From: Ornithinimicrobium sp.
GTDB taxonomy: Bacteria > Actinomycetota > Actinomycetes > Actinomycetales > Dermatophilaceae
Length of the DNA stretch: 46,245 nt
Assembly: GCF_030537745.1 (NCBI RefSeq)
Contig: NZ_JAUNVI010000020.1
Span: 1-46,245 of the forward strand
Reading direction: 5' to 3'
Position numbers and translations under genes: made by a program. Of the stretch, positions 1-8,182 are shown in pieces (position 1 is the first letter of the stretch; each line of letters begins with the position of its first letter). The notes under the pieces were generated by a model that ran no database searches, was not told where the DNA came from, and was given only the letters and a program-made list of their open reading frames with translations.

Positions 1-186
1 GCCGGGGCCGACACTCAGACCCCGAGCGTTATCTACTGCGGGTCGGGCGTGCAGGCCGCCCACCTGGCGCTGGCGCTGGAGGCCCGGGAGCTTGGCCCGC
101 AGGCTCCCGCGGTCTACATCGGGTCGTGGAGCGACTGGATCACCGACGCGGAACGGCCGGTGGCCACGGGGCCGGGCGCTCGCTGA
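1..186 (+). CDS. Thiosulfate/3-mercaptopyruvate sulfurtransferase, C-terminal end only
   Basis: Partial gene cut by the left edge; 61 residues remain before TGA at 184-186. The visible part is the end of the second rhodanese domain: the active-site loop reads YCGSGVQAA, with the catalytic cysteine at residue 13 of the fragment, followed by a helix and VYIGSWSDW, the usual closing motif of two-domain sulfurtransferases (SseA type). Members move sulfane sulfur from thiosulfate or 3-mercaptopyruvate to thiol acceptors in the cytoplasm. CGSG-type loops occur in both substrate classes, so the substrate is not decided here. It is convergent with dusB. Confidence 0.85.
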   Translation, partial: AGADTQTPSVIYCGSGVQAAHLALALEARELGPQAPAVYIGSWSDWITDAERPVATGPGAR

Positions 187-201
187 GGCCGCAGCACACG
201 G

Positions 202-231
202 GTGGAGAGGTCAGGGGCACGCCGTCTCCAC
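202..231. terminator. Weak terminator-like inverted repeat
   Basis: GTGGAGA at 202-208 and TCTCCAC at 225-231 can pair across a 16-base loop in the 52-base gap between the convergent rhodanese and dusB genes. There is no T-tract. The position suggests transcription termination, but the stem is only 7 bp. Confidence 0.35.
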
Positions 232-238
232 GCCCGAG

Positions 239-1519
239 TCAGCCTCCGGACACGGACAGCTCTGCCTGCGCGATCGTGGTCCGCTGCTGCCCGTCGAGCT
301 CACGGGAAGCGAGCCAGCGGTCGGGCAGCGCCACGATCCGGGACGAGCCTGCCCGGCCGCGCTGCCCCTCGGCGTCGCCTGGCCAGGCCTGGTCCAGATC
401 GAGCCCGGCGACGAGGCGGTCCAGGTCGGTGAGAGTGTTGATGAGCCCGAGTTGCTGACGCACCTGGCCGCCGACAGCGAAGCCTTTGAGATACCACGAC
501 ACGTGCTTGCGGATGTCCCGGCAACCCTTGGCCTCCTCGCCATGGAAGTCGACGAGCAGCTCCGCATGCCGGCGCAGGACACGACATACCTGCGCCAGAT
601 CCGGGGTGACGCGCACGTGCGAGCCCGCGAAAGCGGCGGCCAGGTCGGTGAACAGCCACGGGCGGCCAAGGCAGCCGCGACCGACGACGACCCCGTCGCA
701 CCCGGTCTCGCGCACCATCGCCAGCGCATCGTCGGCGGACCAGATGTCACCGTTGCCCAGGACCGGGATGGAGGTGACCGCTGCCTTGAGCTCGGCGATC
801 CGGGGCCAGTCGGCCCGCCCCGAGTAGGCCTGAGAGGCGGTCCGCGCGTGCAGCGCCACCGCGGCGGCACCTTCGTCCTCCGCGATCCGGCCCGCATCGA
901 GGAAGGTGAGGTGGTCGGCGTCGATCCCCACGCGCATCTTGACCGTGACGGGTATGCCGCCGGCCGCCCCCCCGCGCACGGCCGCTGCGACGATACCTCG
1001 GAAGAGCTCGGTCTTCCACGGCAGCGCCGCGCCTCCACCCTTGCGGGTCACCTTGGGGACCGGACAGCCGAAGTTGAGGTCGATGTGGTCGGCGCGGTCT
1101 TCCTCGACCAGCATCCGGACGGCGCGTCCGACGGTGGCTGGGTCGACGCCGTAGAGCTGCACCGAACGGGGCGTCTCTTCCGGGCCGTGCTCGATCAGCT
1201 TCATCGAGATCGGGGTGCGCTCCACGAGCGCGCGGCTGGTGATCATCTCGCTGACGTAGAGGCAGGCCGATCCCCCAGCCCCCCGCGCGTCCCCAGGCCT
1301 GTCCTGTTTCTCGACACTGCCGACACTGCCGACACCGGGGGCAGCCGGCCGGCCTGGTCCAGCCGCCGCCAGACCCTCGTCGCCATACTCCCGGCACAGC
1401 TGCCGGAACGCTCTATTGGTGATCCCGGCCATGGGTGCCAGCACCACCGGCGAGGCGATGGTGAGCGGACCGATCTGCAGCGGCGGCAGGACGGGCGCGG
1501 TGAGCGTGGGAGCAGACAT
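239..1519 (-). CDS. dusB: tRNA-dihydrouridine synthase (DusB-like)
   Basis: FMN-dependent enzyme reducing uridine to dihydrouridine in the tRNA D-loop. An N-terminal TIM-barrel start (VLAPMAGITNRAFRQLC) is followed by LYVSEMITSRALVER, the catalytic-cysteine segment NFGCPVPKVTRKGGGAAL and the GNGDIW and GVVVGRGCLG phosphate-binding strands. The protein is 426 residues, longer than the roughly 350-390 usual for the family. The excess is a Gly/Ala/Pro-rich insert of about 38 residues between CREYG and LYVSEM. Its coding DNA includes a short tandem repeat at 1312-1338. ATG at 1519 is taken as the start; GTG at 1522 is directly in front. It lies 11 bases after the glyS stop and is probably co-transcribed with it. 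Confidence 0.93.
   Translation of the reverse strand: MSAPTLTAPVLPPLQIGPLTIASPVVLAPMAGITNRAFRQLCREYGDEGLAAAGPGRPAAPGVGSVGSVEKQDRPGDARGAGGSACLYVSEMITSRALVERTPISMKLIEHGPEETPRSVQLYGVDPATVGRAVRMLVEEDRADHIDLNFGCPVPKVTRKGGGAALPWKTELFRGIVAAAVRGGAAGGIPVTVKMRVGIDADHLTFLDAGRIAEDEGAAAVALHARTASQAYSGRADWPRIAELKAAVTSIPVLGNGDIWSADDALAMVRETGCDGVVVGRGCLGRPWLFTDLAAAFAGSHVRVTPDLAQVCRVLRRHAELLVDFHGEEAKGCRDIRKHVSWYLKGFAVGGQVRQQLGLINTLTDLDRLVAGLDLDQAWPGDAEGQRGRAGSSRIVALPDRWLASRELDGQQRTTIAQAELSVSGG
1312..1338. repeat. Short tandem repeat inside dusB
   Basis: Three consecutive 9-base units on the plus strand: CGACACTGC, CGACACTGC and CGACACCGG. On the coding strand they encode GSVGSV within the non-conserved insert of DusB. 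The in-frame unit length means copy-number changes would lengthen or shorten the insert without breaking the gene. Confidence 0.8.
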
Positions 1520-1530
1520 CACCGACCCAG

Positions 1531-2940
1531 TCAGCAGCCGATCAGGCGCTGGGCCAGATAGCCCTCGACCTGATCTAGGGAGACGCGCTCCTGATTCATC
1601 GAGTCACGGTCCCGGATGGTGACGGCCTGGTCCTGCAGTGTGTCGAAGTCGACCGTGACGCAATAGGGGGTGCCGATCTCGTCCTGGCGACGGTATCGGC
1701 GCCCGATCGCGCCCGCGTCGTCGAAGTCGACCATCCAGTGCTGCCGCAGCGCGGCGGCCAGGTCGCGGGCCTTGGGTGAGAGGTCGGCGTTGCGCGACAG
1801 CGGCAGCACAGCCACCTTCATCGGTGCCAGGCGCGGGTCGAGGCGCAGCACGGTGCGCTTGTCGACGCCGCCCTTGGCGTTGGGCGCCTCATCCTCGGTG
1901 TAGGCGTCGACCAGGAAGGTCATCAAGGACCGTGACAGGCCGGCTGCCGGCTCGATGACGTAAGGGGTGTAGCGCTCCCCTGTTGCCTGGTCAAAGTAGG
2001 ACAGGTCCTGGCCCGAGTGCTCGCTGTGCGTCGTCAGGTCGAAGTCGGTGCGGTTGGCGACCCCCTCCAGCTCGCCCCATTCGCTGCCGGCGAAGTTGAA
2101 GCGATACTCGATGTCCACGGTGCGCTTGGCATAGTGCGACAACTTCTCCTGCGGGTGCTCGAACAGCCGCAGATTCTCCCGGGCGATGCCGAGGTTGACG
2201 TACCAGTTCATCCGCTCATTGAGCCAGTACTCGTGCCACTCCTCGTCCTCGCCGGGCTTGACGAAGAACTCCATCTCCATCTGTTCGAACTCTCGGGTCC
2301 GGAAGATGAAGTTGCCCGGCGTGATCTCGTTACGGAAACTCTTGCCGGTCTGCGCGATACCAAAGGGCGGCTTCTTGCGGGTGGCCGTCATGACGTTGGC
2401 GAAGTTGATGAAGATGCCCTGGGCGGTCTCGGGACGCAGGTAGTGCAGTCCCGACTCATCCTCGATGACGCCGAGGTAGGTCTTGAGCATCATGTTAAAG
2501 GCACGTGGAGGTGTCCAGGCCTTGTTGCCGCAGTTGGGACAGGTGATCGTGTCGAGGTCGACGGTGTCCGGGTCGACCTCCGCGCCATCCTTGGCCTTCT
2601 TCGACAGTTTGGCGGCCACTGCTTCCTGCAGGTGGTCCACCCGGAAACGCTTGTGGCAGGACTGGCACTCGCTGAGGGGGTCGGAGAACTCCCCCACGTG
2701 TCCGGAGGCGACCCAGGTCTTCAACGGCAGGATGATCGAGGAGTCCAGTCCGACAATGTCGTCGCGGGTCTGCACCATGGAGCGCCACCACTGTGCCTTG
2801 ATGTTTTCCTTCAGGGCCACGCCCAGGGGCCCGTAGTCCCACGCAGACCTGGTGCCGCCATAGATCTCCCCGCACGGGAAGACGAAGCCGCGGCGCTTGC
2901 AGAGGGACACAACCGTATCGACGGTGGAGGTGGGGGCCAT
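1531..2940 (-). CDS. glyS: Glycyl-tRNA synthetase (class II, dimeric type)
   Basis: Charges tRNA-Gly with glycine. The 469-residue protein begins [19 protein letters not shown], and has the motif [13 protein letters not shown], zinc-ligand-like pairs CQSCHKRF and CPNCGNKAW, class II motif 2 ([24 protein letters not shown] region) and a C-terminal anticodon-binding domain. Length matches the alpha-2 glycyl-tRNA synthetases of actinobacteria. The reading frame is open further upstream to 3315, but that part lacks family similarity and overlaps the opposite-strand gene at 2998. ATG at 2938-2940 is preceded by TAGACT and 8 bases, so the mRNA may be leaderless. dusB follows immediately. Confidence 0.95.
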   Translation of the reverse strand: MAPTSTVDTVVSLCKRRGFVFPCGEIYGGTRSAWDYGPLGVALKENIKAQWWRSMVQTRDDIVGLDSSIILPLKTWVASGHVGEFSDPLSECQSCHKRFRVDHLQEAVAAKLSKKAKDGAEVDPDTVDLDTITCPNCGNKAWTPPRAFNMMLKTYLGVIEDESGLHYLRPETAQGIFINFANVMTATRKKPPFGIAQTGKSFRNEITPGNFIFRTREFEQMEMEFFVKPGEDEEWHEYWLNERMNWYVNLGIARENLRLFEHPQEKLSHYAKRTVDIEYRFNFAGSEWGELEGVANRTDFDLTTHSEHSGQDLSYFDQATGERYTPYVIEPAAGLSRSLMTFLVDAYTEDEAPNAKGGVDKRTVLRLDPRLAPMKVAVLPLSRNADLSPKARDLAAALRQHWMVDFDDAGAIGRRYRRQDEIGTPYCVTVDFDTLQDQAVTIRDRDSMNQERVSLDQVEGYLAQRLIGC

Positions 2941-2948
2941 GGGTCCAC

Positions 2949-2954
2949 AGTCTA
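2949..2954 (-). promoter_or_regulatory. -10 element of glyS (probably leaderless)
   Basis: On the minus strand TAGACT is followed by 8 bases and the glyS ATG. This fits the TAnnnT-N6-8-start pattern seen at nine other genes here. Confidence 0.45.
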
Positions 2955-2985
2955 GAGGGCGCAAAAAGAAGTCCCGGACCCCTAT

Positions 2986-2991
2986 TAGGCT
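2986..2991 (+). promoter_or_regulatory. -10 element of leaderless small membrane protein gene
   Basis: TAGGCT followed by 6 bases and the GTG start at 2998. No Shine-Dalgarno sequence can fit in between, so a leaderless transcript is likely. Confidence 0.55.
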
Positions 2992-2997
2992 GGGCCG

Positions 2998-3333
2998 GTG
3001 TCCACTTCGCCTCAGCCTCCGCCCGTCCCCGACCCGGCCAGGGAGCCGAGCCCGACGCGCCGTCGCATCGAGCAGGCGTCTGTCCCGGCCCTCACCACCC
3101 TGGCCAAGCTGCCGGTGTGGCTGCCCTTCCTCGTCCTTCTGCTGCTCATCCTCGGTGGCGGCTTCCTCGGTGGTTTCCTGGGCTGGGCCTTGGTCACGGT
3201 TGCTCTCCTCTTCGTGTTCTGGCTGCTGTATCTGTCCTGGCCCCGACTGGCCCCGGTCGAACGCGTGATGAGGGTCGCGATCCTGCTGCTCTTTCTGGTC
3301 GTCGCCGTCACCCAACTTCTCCCTCGCGGCTGA
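2998..3333 (+). CDS. Small membrane protein, DUF6703-like
   Basis: A 111-residue protein of unknown function. The first 40 residues are hydrophilic and proline-rich ([19 protein letters not shown]). Three hydrophobic stretches follow: about residues 42-60 ([15 protein letters not shown]), 62-80 and 90-106, so it should sit in the cytoplasmic membrane with the N terminus as a short soluble tail. It resembles the small actinobacterial membrane proteins annotated as DUF6703; that assignment is from memory of the pattern. The GTG start is chosen because TAGGCT lies 6 bases upstream. It diverges from glyS. Confidence 0.75.
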   Translation: MSTSPQPPPVPDPAREPSPTRRRIEQASVPALTTLAKLPVWLPFLVLLLLILGGGFLGGFLGWALVTVALLFVFWLLYLSWPRLAPVERVMRVAILLLFLVVAVTQLLPRG

Positions 3334-3377
3334 GTTCTGAACCCTGCGCGGACGGTGGTGTGACGCTCATCTCGACT

Positions 3378-3392
3378 TGACAATGATTCTCA
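3378..3392 (+). promoter_or_regulatory. Zur box upstream of the zinc uptake operon
   Basis: TGACAATGATTCTCA is a near-perfect 7-1-7 palindrome: the halves TGACAAT and ATTCTCA differ from symmetry at one position. It matches the actinobacterial Zur/Fur-type pattern TGAnAATnATTnTCA. It overlaps a TTGACA hexamer at 3377-3382, so bound Zur would block RNA polymerase. The regulator itself is encoded as the last gene of the operon at 6115. Confidence 0.85.
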
Positions 3393-3411
3393 TATCTAGT
3401 CAAGTGAGAAC

Positions 3412-4353
3412 ATGTTTTGGCGCCCCCTCCTGTTGCTCACGCTGCCCGTCAGCCTGCTCCTGGCAGCGTGCGGGACGGGAGGCAGCGTCCCGGCCGCCGG
3501 CCCAGACCAGGTCAGCATCGCTGCCAGCTTCTATCCGTTGGAGTACCTCACCAGCCGGATCGCCGGTGACCACGCGGTCGTCACGACCCTCACGGGACCG
3601 GGCGTCGAGCCGCACGAGGTCGAGCTGAGCCCCCGCGTCGTCGGCTCGCTCTCCTCCACCGACCTCGTGGTCTATGCCCGGGGGCTGCAGCCGGCGGTCG
3701 ACTCAGCCGTCGACGGGCAGGCTGCCGACCACCAGCTCGATGTGAACACGGCCATCAACCTCCTACGCCTCGAGGGGGACGGGACCGAAGAAACCCAGGC
3801 CCACGAGGGTGATGATGGTCACGACCACGGCAACGTGGACCCGCACTTCTGGCTCGACCCGACCCTCTACCAGAAGGTAGGTGCGTCGATCGAACGCGAG
3901 CTGGCCACCCTGGACCCCGCGCACGCGGCCGACTACGAGGCCAATCTGGCGGACCTCAGCCGCGACCTGACTGCCCTGGACAAGGACTATGTGGAGGGGC
4001 TTGCCAGTTGCGCCAGCCGGACCCTGGTCACCACCCACCAGGCGTTCGGCTACCTGGCGCACCGCTACGACCTGCACGAGATCAGCATCACCGGACTGGC
4101 TCCCGACACCGAGCCCTCCCCGGGCCGCCTCGCCGAGGTCACCGCGCAGATCCGCGATCAAGGGGTCACCACCGTCTTCACCGAGCCGCTCCTCTCGGAC
4201 GTGGTCGCCCGCACGGTCGCGGCCGAGACCGGCACCGGGGTGCTGATCCTCGACCCGGTCGAGGGGCTGACCTCCTCATCGGCCGGCACCGACTACCTAC
4301 AGATCATGCGAGCCAACCTGTCATCACTGCGGGAAGGACTGGACTGCCCGTGA
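3412..4353 (+). CDS. znuA: Zinc ABC transporter substrate-binding lipoprotein (ZnuA family)
   Basis: Cluster A-I metal-binding protein of 313 residues, exported and lipid-anchored: the signal peptide ends LLLAAC with the lipidated cysteine at residue 20. Typical ZnuA segments are ASFYPLEYLTSRIAGD near the mature N terminus, PGVEPHEVELSP (metal-ligand histidine), VDPHFWLDP and the second-lobe TTHQAFGYLAHRYDL. A His/Asp-rich loop, AHEGDDGHDHGNVDPH, at about residues 126-140 is the zinc-capturing loop of zinc-specific members. The Zur box at 3378 supports zinc over manganese. It is the first gene of a four-gene operon; its TGA overlaps the GTG of the ATPase gene. Confidence 0.93.
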   Translation: MFWRPLLLLTLPVSLLLAACGTGGSVPAAGPDQVSIAASFYPLEYLTSRIAGDHAVVTTLTGPGVEPHEVELSPRVVGSLSSTDLVVYARGLQPAVDSAVDGQAADHQLDVNTAINLLRLEGDGTEETQAHEGDDGHDHGNVDPHFWLDPTLYQKVGASIERELATLDPAHAADYEANLADLSRDLTALDKDYVEGLASCASRTLVTTHQAFGYLAHRYDLHEISITGLAPDTEPSPGRLAEVTAQIRDQGVTTVFTEPLLSDVVARTVAAETGTGVLILDPVEGLTSSSAGTDYLQIMRANLSSLREGLDCP

Positions 4354-5087
4354 ACACCTCAGCACCCGCTCTCAACCTGCACCAGGTCGCGTTCGGCTAC
4401 CGGGGACAGGCCGTCGTGACGGACGTGGACCTGGTGGTCACCCGCGGCCAGGTCATTGCCGTCCTTGGCCCCAACGGCTCGGGCAAGACCACCCTGGTCA
4501 AGGGCCTGCTGGGCCTGGCCGAGCACCTCAGCGGCGAGGTCGAGGTGCTCGGGGCGCCGCTCGCGCGGCTGCGGGACCGGACGCGCCTGGGCTATGTGCC
4601 CCAACGCCATACCCTCAATGGCGGCGTGCGCGCGACGGCGAGCGAGATCGTGGCCACCGGACTGCTCGCCACCCGGCCGTGGTGGAGGCCCGCTCGCGCC
4701 GCCGACCACCAGGCCGTGCATCGCGCCCTGGAGATCGTCGGGCTGGCCGACCGCGCCCGGTTTGACGTGGACACCCTCTCCGGCGGCCAGCAGCGCCGGG
4801 TGCTCATCGCCCGAGCTCTCGTCGCGAACCCTGAGGTGCTCGTGATGGACGAACCCACCGCCGGTGTCGACAGCGCCAGCCAAGTGATCCTGGCCGGCGT
4901 CCTGCAACAGCTGGGGGCCGCTGGGACGACGATGCTCATCGTCACGCACGAGCTCACCGCGCTGCGCGGCATCGTGGACCGGATCGTCGAGGTGGACAGC
5001 GGCCACCTCACTTTCGACGGCTCACCGCAGGGCTACGCCGAGCACCAGCGCCGACAGGCTCTCCTCGCCGGACGGGTGCAGTCATGA
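4350..5087 (+). CDS. znuC: Zinc ABC transporter ATP-binding protein
   Basis: A 245-residue ABC ATPase with Walker A GPNGSGKTT, signature LSGGQQRR, Walker B VLVMDEPTAG and a switch histidine in IVTHEL. It powers zinc import with the permease encoded next. The frame is open upstream to 4008 but that part is a shadow of znuA. GTG at 4350 is chosen because it overlaps the znuA stop (GTGA) and starts just before the conserved ABC fold. The stop overlaps the permease ATG (ATGA), which indicates translational coupling. Confidence 0.93.
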   Translation: MNTSAPALNLHQVAFGYRGQAVVTDVDLVVTRGQVIAVLGPNGSGKTTLVKGLLGLAEHLSGEVEVLGAPLARLRDRTRLGYVPQRHTLNGGVRATASEIVATGLLATRPWWRPARAADHQAVHRALEIVGLADRARFDVDTLSGGQQRRVLIARALVANPEVLVMDEPTAGVDSASQVILAGVLQQLGAAGTTMLIVTHELTALRGIVDRIVEVDSGHLTFDGSPQGYAEHQRRQALLAGRVQS

Positions 5088-6118
5088 CCGAGATGCTCAG
5101 CCTGGACTTCATGCGCAATGCATTGATGGCGGCGCTCTGCGTCGGCCTCGCCGCCCCCCTCGTCGGCATCTTCTTGGTGCAGCGCCGGCTGTCCCTCATC
5201 GGTGACGGCCTGGGCCATGTCGCGCTCGCCGGCGTAGCGGTCGGAGTGCTCACCCAGACGACCCCCATCCTCACGGCCCTGGCAGCGGCAGTGGCCGCGG
5301 GCGTGGCGATCGAGCTGATCCGCTCCCTGGGGCACACCTCGGGCGACATCGCCCTGGCCCTGATGTTCTACGGCGGCATCGCGGCGGGCGTCGTCATCAT
5401 CAACCGCGTCGACGGTGCGCAGACGGGCAACCTGACGGGCTACCTCTTCGGCGCGATCGCGACCACCTCCCGCAGTGACCTCGTCGTCTTCGCGGCGCTG
5501 TCCGCGATGATCGTCCTGGTCACCCTCGTGCTGCGCAAGCGACTGTTCGCGGTCGCCGGCGACGAGGAGTTCGCCCGTGCCAGCGGCCTGCCGGTGCTGG
5601 CGCTCAACATCCTGCTGGCGGTCCTGACCGCGGTCACGGTCGTGGTGGCGATGCGGGTCATCGGGCTCCTGCTCATCAGCGCGCTGATGATCATCCCCAA
5701 CGCCGCCGCACAACAGCTGTCCGGCAGCTTTGCCGCGGCCGTGCGCTGGGCGGTCGCCTTCGGCGTGATCTCCTCGGTGGGTGGCGTCACGGCCTCCTAC
5801 TATCTCGACACCGCCTCGGGCGGCACCGTCGTCCTCCTGTCCATCCTGCTCTTCTTCCTGGCAGGAGCAGCAGGTATGGCGATGCGCCACCTTGCGCGAC
5901 TGCGGCACCGCAGCGCCGAGCGACACGTGCACGAGCACGGTCCCGGATGCGGCCATGATGCGGTGGTGCACGGCGACCACGTGGACTATCTGCACGACGG
6001 ACACCTGCACGCCGCGCACGAGGGGCACTACGACGAGCACCACGACAAGCACGACGAGCACGAAAAGCTGGGCGTGCCCGACACCACGGGCGCCGCGACC
6101 CCAGGCGAGAAGCGATGA
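5084..6118 (+). CDS. znuB: Zinc ABC transporter permease with His-rich C-terminal tail
   Basis: A 344-residue ABC-3 family permease with about eight to nine membrane segments over residues 10-270, including the conserved LSLIGDGLGHVALAG and GLLLISALMIIPNAAA regions. The unusual part is the C terminus. After the last membrane helix, roughly residues 283-331 carry about 15 histidines in HxH, DGHLHAAHEGH and DEHHDKHDEH clusters. In this family the C terminus is expected in the cytoplasm, so the tail may bind zinc on the inner side and act as buffer or sensor; this is inference. Gene overlaps of ATGA occur on both sides, with znuC and zur. Confidence 0.93.
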   Translation: MTEMLSLDFMRNALMAALCVGLAAPLVGIFLVQRRLSLIGDGLGHVALAGVAVGVLTQTTPILTALAAAVAAGVAIELIRSLGHTSGDIALALMFYGGIAAGVVIINRVDGAQTGNLTGYLFGAIATTSRSDLVVFAALSAMIVLVTLVLRKRLFAVAGDEEFARASGLPVLALNILLAVLTAVTVVVAMRVIGLLLISALMIIPNAAAQQLSGSFAAAVRWAVAFGVISSVGGVTASYYLDTASGGTVVLLSILLFFLAGAAGMAMRHLARLRHRSAERHVHEHGPGCGHDAVVHGDHVDYLHDGHLHAAHEGHYDEHHDKHDEHEKLGVPDTTGAATPGEKR

Positions 6119-6510
6119 GCACCCCGCCGCGCCGCCCGACCCGGCAGCAGAGCGCGGTGGTGGAGGCGCTGACGCGCTCCGAGGAATTCCTCAGCGCGCA
6201 GGACCTGCATGCGCAGCTCCGCGCCAACGGCGCCAAGGTCGGCCTGGCCACCGTCTATCGCACCCTGACCGCGCTCGCCGCCGCCGGCGAGATCGACATG
6301 CTCCGCACGGACGAGGGTGAGGCGGTCTACCGCCAGTGCTCCACCGGTCACCATCACCATCTCGTCTGCCGGGACTGCGGTCGCACCGTGGAGATCGAGG
6401 GGCCGGCGGTAGAACGTTGGGCTGACGGGGTCGGCGCCGAGCACGGTTTTACCAACGTCAGCCACACCCTCGAGGTCTTCGGCACCTGCGCCGAGTGCTC
6501 CGCGCAGTGA
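6115..6510 (+). CDS. zur: Zinc uptake regulator, Fur family
   Basis: A 131-residue Fur-family repressor. The winged-helix DNA-binding part covers residues 8-80 (SAQDLHAQL, VGLATVYRTLTAL). The dimerisation part has the His-rich STGHHHHLVCRDCG and a C-terminal FGTCAEC, giving two CxxC pairs for a structural zinc. Its place as last gene in a zinc transport operon with a Zur box in front of the first gene makes Zur far more likely than an iron Fur. Zinc-loaded protein should repress its own operon. ATG overlaps the permease stop. Confidence 0.92.
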   Translation: MSTPPRRPTRQQSAVVEALTRSEEFLSAQDLHAQLRANGAKVGLATVYRTLTALAAAGEIDMLRTDEGEAVYRQCSTGHHHHLVCRDCGRTVEIEGPAVERWADGVGAEHGFTNVSHTLEVFGTCAECSAQ

Positions 6511-6529
6511 CGTCGCCCGTGCCCTTGGG

Positions 6530-7321
6530 CTAGCTGCCGGCTTCGTCGACGGCTCCGCCGTAACGGCGGTCGCGGTCGACATACTGCTCGATCGCCTGCC
6601 ACAGGTGCCGGCGGTCGAAATCTGGCCACAAGGTGTCCAAAAACACCATCTCGGCATACGCGCTCTGCCACATCAAGAAGTTGGAGGTCCGCTGCTCCCC
6701 CGAGCTGCGCACGAAGAGGTCGACGTCGGGGAGCTGGGGGTGGTAGAGGTAGCGGCCGATGGTGCGCTCGTCGATGCCGCGTGGATTGAGCCGGCCAGCC
6801 TTGACGTCCTCGCCGATCCGGCGCACCGCGTCAGCGACCTCGGCACGTCCGCCATAGTTGACGCAGAAGTTGAGCGTGATCACGTCGTTGTCGCTGGTCC
6901 GCCGTTGCGCGTCCTCGAGCTCGGAGACCACCGACTTCCATAGGCGTGGCGTGCGACCGGACCAGACTACGCGGACGCCCCAGGAGTCGAGCTCCTCACG
7001 GCGCCGATGGATGACGTCGCGGTTGAAGCCCATGAGGAAGCGGACCTCCTCGGGGCTGCGGCGCCAGTTTTCGGTGGAGAATGCGTAGGCGCTGAGGCAC
7101 TTGACGCCGATCTCGATGCCACCGGCGATCACGTCGAGCAGCGCCGCCTCCCCTGCCTCGTGCCCCTGCGTGCGTTTGAGCCCACGCTGGTTGGCCCACC
7201 GCCCGTTGCCATCCATGACGATCGCGACGTGGGTAGGTATGCGCTCACGCGGGATCGCGGGCGGTCCCACCCCCGTGGGATGGGGGTAGGGCGCGACGGG
7301 TGCTCGCTTGGTCGTGCTCAC
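6530..7321 (-). CDS. uppS: Isoprenyl transferase (undecaprenyl/decaprenyl diphosphate synthase)
   Basis: Cis-prenyltransferase making the long-chain polyprenyl diphosphate carrier for cell-wall synthesis. Conserved motifs are HVAIVMDGNGRWA (catalytic Asp about residue 37), the segment ending AYAFSTENW, and FVRSSGEQRTSNFLMWQ near the C terminus. Actinobacteria often make a C50 product, so the chain length is uncertain. The frame is open to 7363; GTG at 7321 is chosen because it starts one base after the recO stop and has GAGAGG about 10 bases upstream. It is convergent with zur, with 19 bases between the stops. Confidence 0.93.
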   Translation of the reverse strand: MSTTKRAPVAPYPHPTGVGPPAIPRERIPTHVAIVMDGNGRWANQRGLKRTQGHEAGEAALLDVIAGGIEIGVKCLSAYAFSTENWRRSPEEVRFLMGFNRDVIHRRREELDSWGVRVVWSGRTPRLWKSVVSELEDAQRRTSDNDVITLNFCVNYGGRAEVADAVRRIGEDVKAGRLNPRGIDERTIGRYLYHPQLPDVDLFVRSSGEQRTSNFLMWQSAYAEMVFLDTLWPDFDRRHLWQAIEQYVDRDRRYGGAVDEAGS

Positions 7322-7322
7322 C

Positions 7323-8054
7323 TCAGGTGATCCTCTCGACATGGCGCAGCGACCGCACCCCACGCTCCAGGTGCCATTGCAGATAGGCCGCGATGAGGCC
7401 GCTCGCCTCGCTCTGGTGACGATGCTGACTCACGTCGGCAACGCTCCAGTCCCCAGCAAAGAGTGCCCTCAACAGGTCCATCGTCTCCGGCGCCGGGGCC
7501 GATGAGCCGGGGGGCCGACAGGACGGGCAGACGATACCGCCGGACGGGACGTGGAAAGCGCGGTGCGGACCGGCCATGCCGCACCGCGCGCAGTCGTGCA
7601 GGCTGGCTCGCCACCCGCCGATAGCCAGGGCACGGAGCAGGTAGGAGTCCAGGACCAGTCGCGAGTCGTGCTCGGCGGTGGCGAGCGCCGCCAGCCCCCC
7701 GGCGAGCAGCTTGAAGTGCTGGACCGCAGGCTCTCCCTCCTCGGTGAGCTGGTCGCAGGTCTCCAGCATCACGTTGGCGGCGGTGAAGGCGGGATAGTCA
7801 TGGGCGATCGCCTCGCCGTAGGAGGCCAGAGAGACCGCCTGGGTCACGGTGTCGAGGTTGCGGCCCTCATAGCACTGGACGTCCACGACCATGCCCGGCT
7901 CGAGCCTGGCCCCGAACTTGCTCTTAGTCCGGCGCACCCCCTTGGCCACGGCGCGCACCTTGCCGCGACCCCGCGTCAGCATGGTGACGATGCGGTCGGC
8001 CTCACCCAGTTTGTGCGTGCGCAGCACGAGGGCTGCTTCGCGATAGGTGACCAT
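7323..8054 (-). CDS. recO: DNA repair protein RecO
   Basis: A 243-residue RecF-pathway mediator that helps load RecA onto SSB-coated DNA. The N-terminal OB-fold runs from YREAALVLRTHKLGEADRIV to about residue 80. The C-terminal helical part contains a CARCG...CPSC zinc-binding site at about residues 150-180. A purine-rich GAGGAC lies just before the ATG at 8052-8054. The recO-uppS order is common in actinobacteria; here the usual partner era is about 6 kb away, separated by the Dha genes. Confidence 0.93.
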   Translation of the reverse strand: MVTYREAALVLRTHKLGEADRIVTMLTRGRGKVRAVAKGVRRTKSKFGARLEPGMVVDVQCYEGRNLDTVTQAVSLASYGEAIAHDYPAFTAANVMLETCDQLTEEGEPAVQHFKLLAGGLAALATAEHDSRLVLDSYLLRALAIGGWRASLHDCARCGMAGPHRAFHVPSGGIVCPSCRPPGSSAPAPETMDLLRALFAGDWSVADVSQHRHQSEASGLIAAYLQWHLERGVRSLRHVERIT

Positions 8055-8170
8055 GTCCTCATTCTCCCTCCCCGCGCTGCCAAAGCCGACCGGACGCGCC
8101 CGACGGTCGGGCCCTCACCGGCGCGGCACGAGCACCGGCCGACACCCCACCAGGGTCGACGCTCTGACGG

Positions 8171-8176
8171 TAGCCT
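8171..8176 (+). promoter_or_regulatory. -10 element of leaderless TehA-like transporter gene
   Basis: TAGCCT followed by 6 bases and the GTG start at 8183. Confidence 0.55.
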
Positions 8177-8182
8177 CAGAAG

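Noticed and set aside
92-1561. Long plus-strand open frame (489 codons) opposite dusB
   Set aside because: It is the mirror of a conserved enzyme gene in high-GC DNA; its translation has no family features.
2941-3315. N-terminal extension of glyS by about 125 residues
   Set aside because: The extra part is charged low-complexity sequence opposite the small membrane protein gene, and the family N terminus begins at the ATG at 2940.
4008-4349. N-terminal extension of the zinc ATPase
   Set aside because: It is a shifted-frame shadow of the znuA C terminus; the coupled GTG at 4350 is the natural start.
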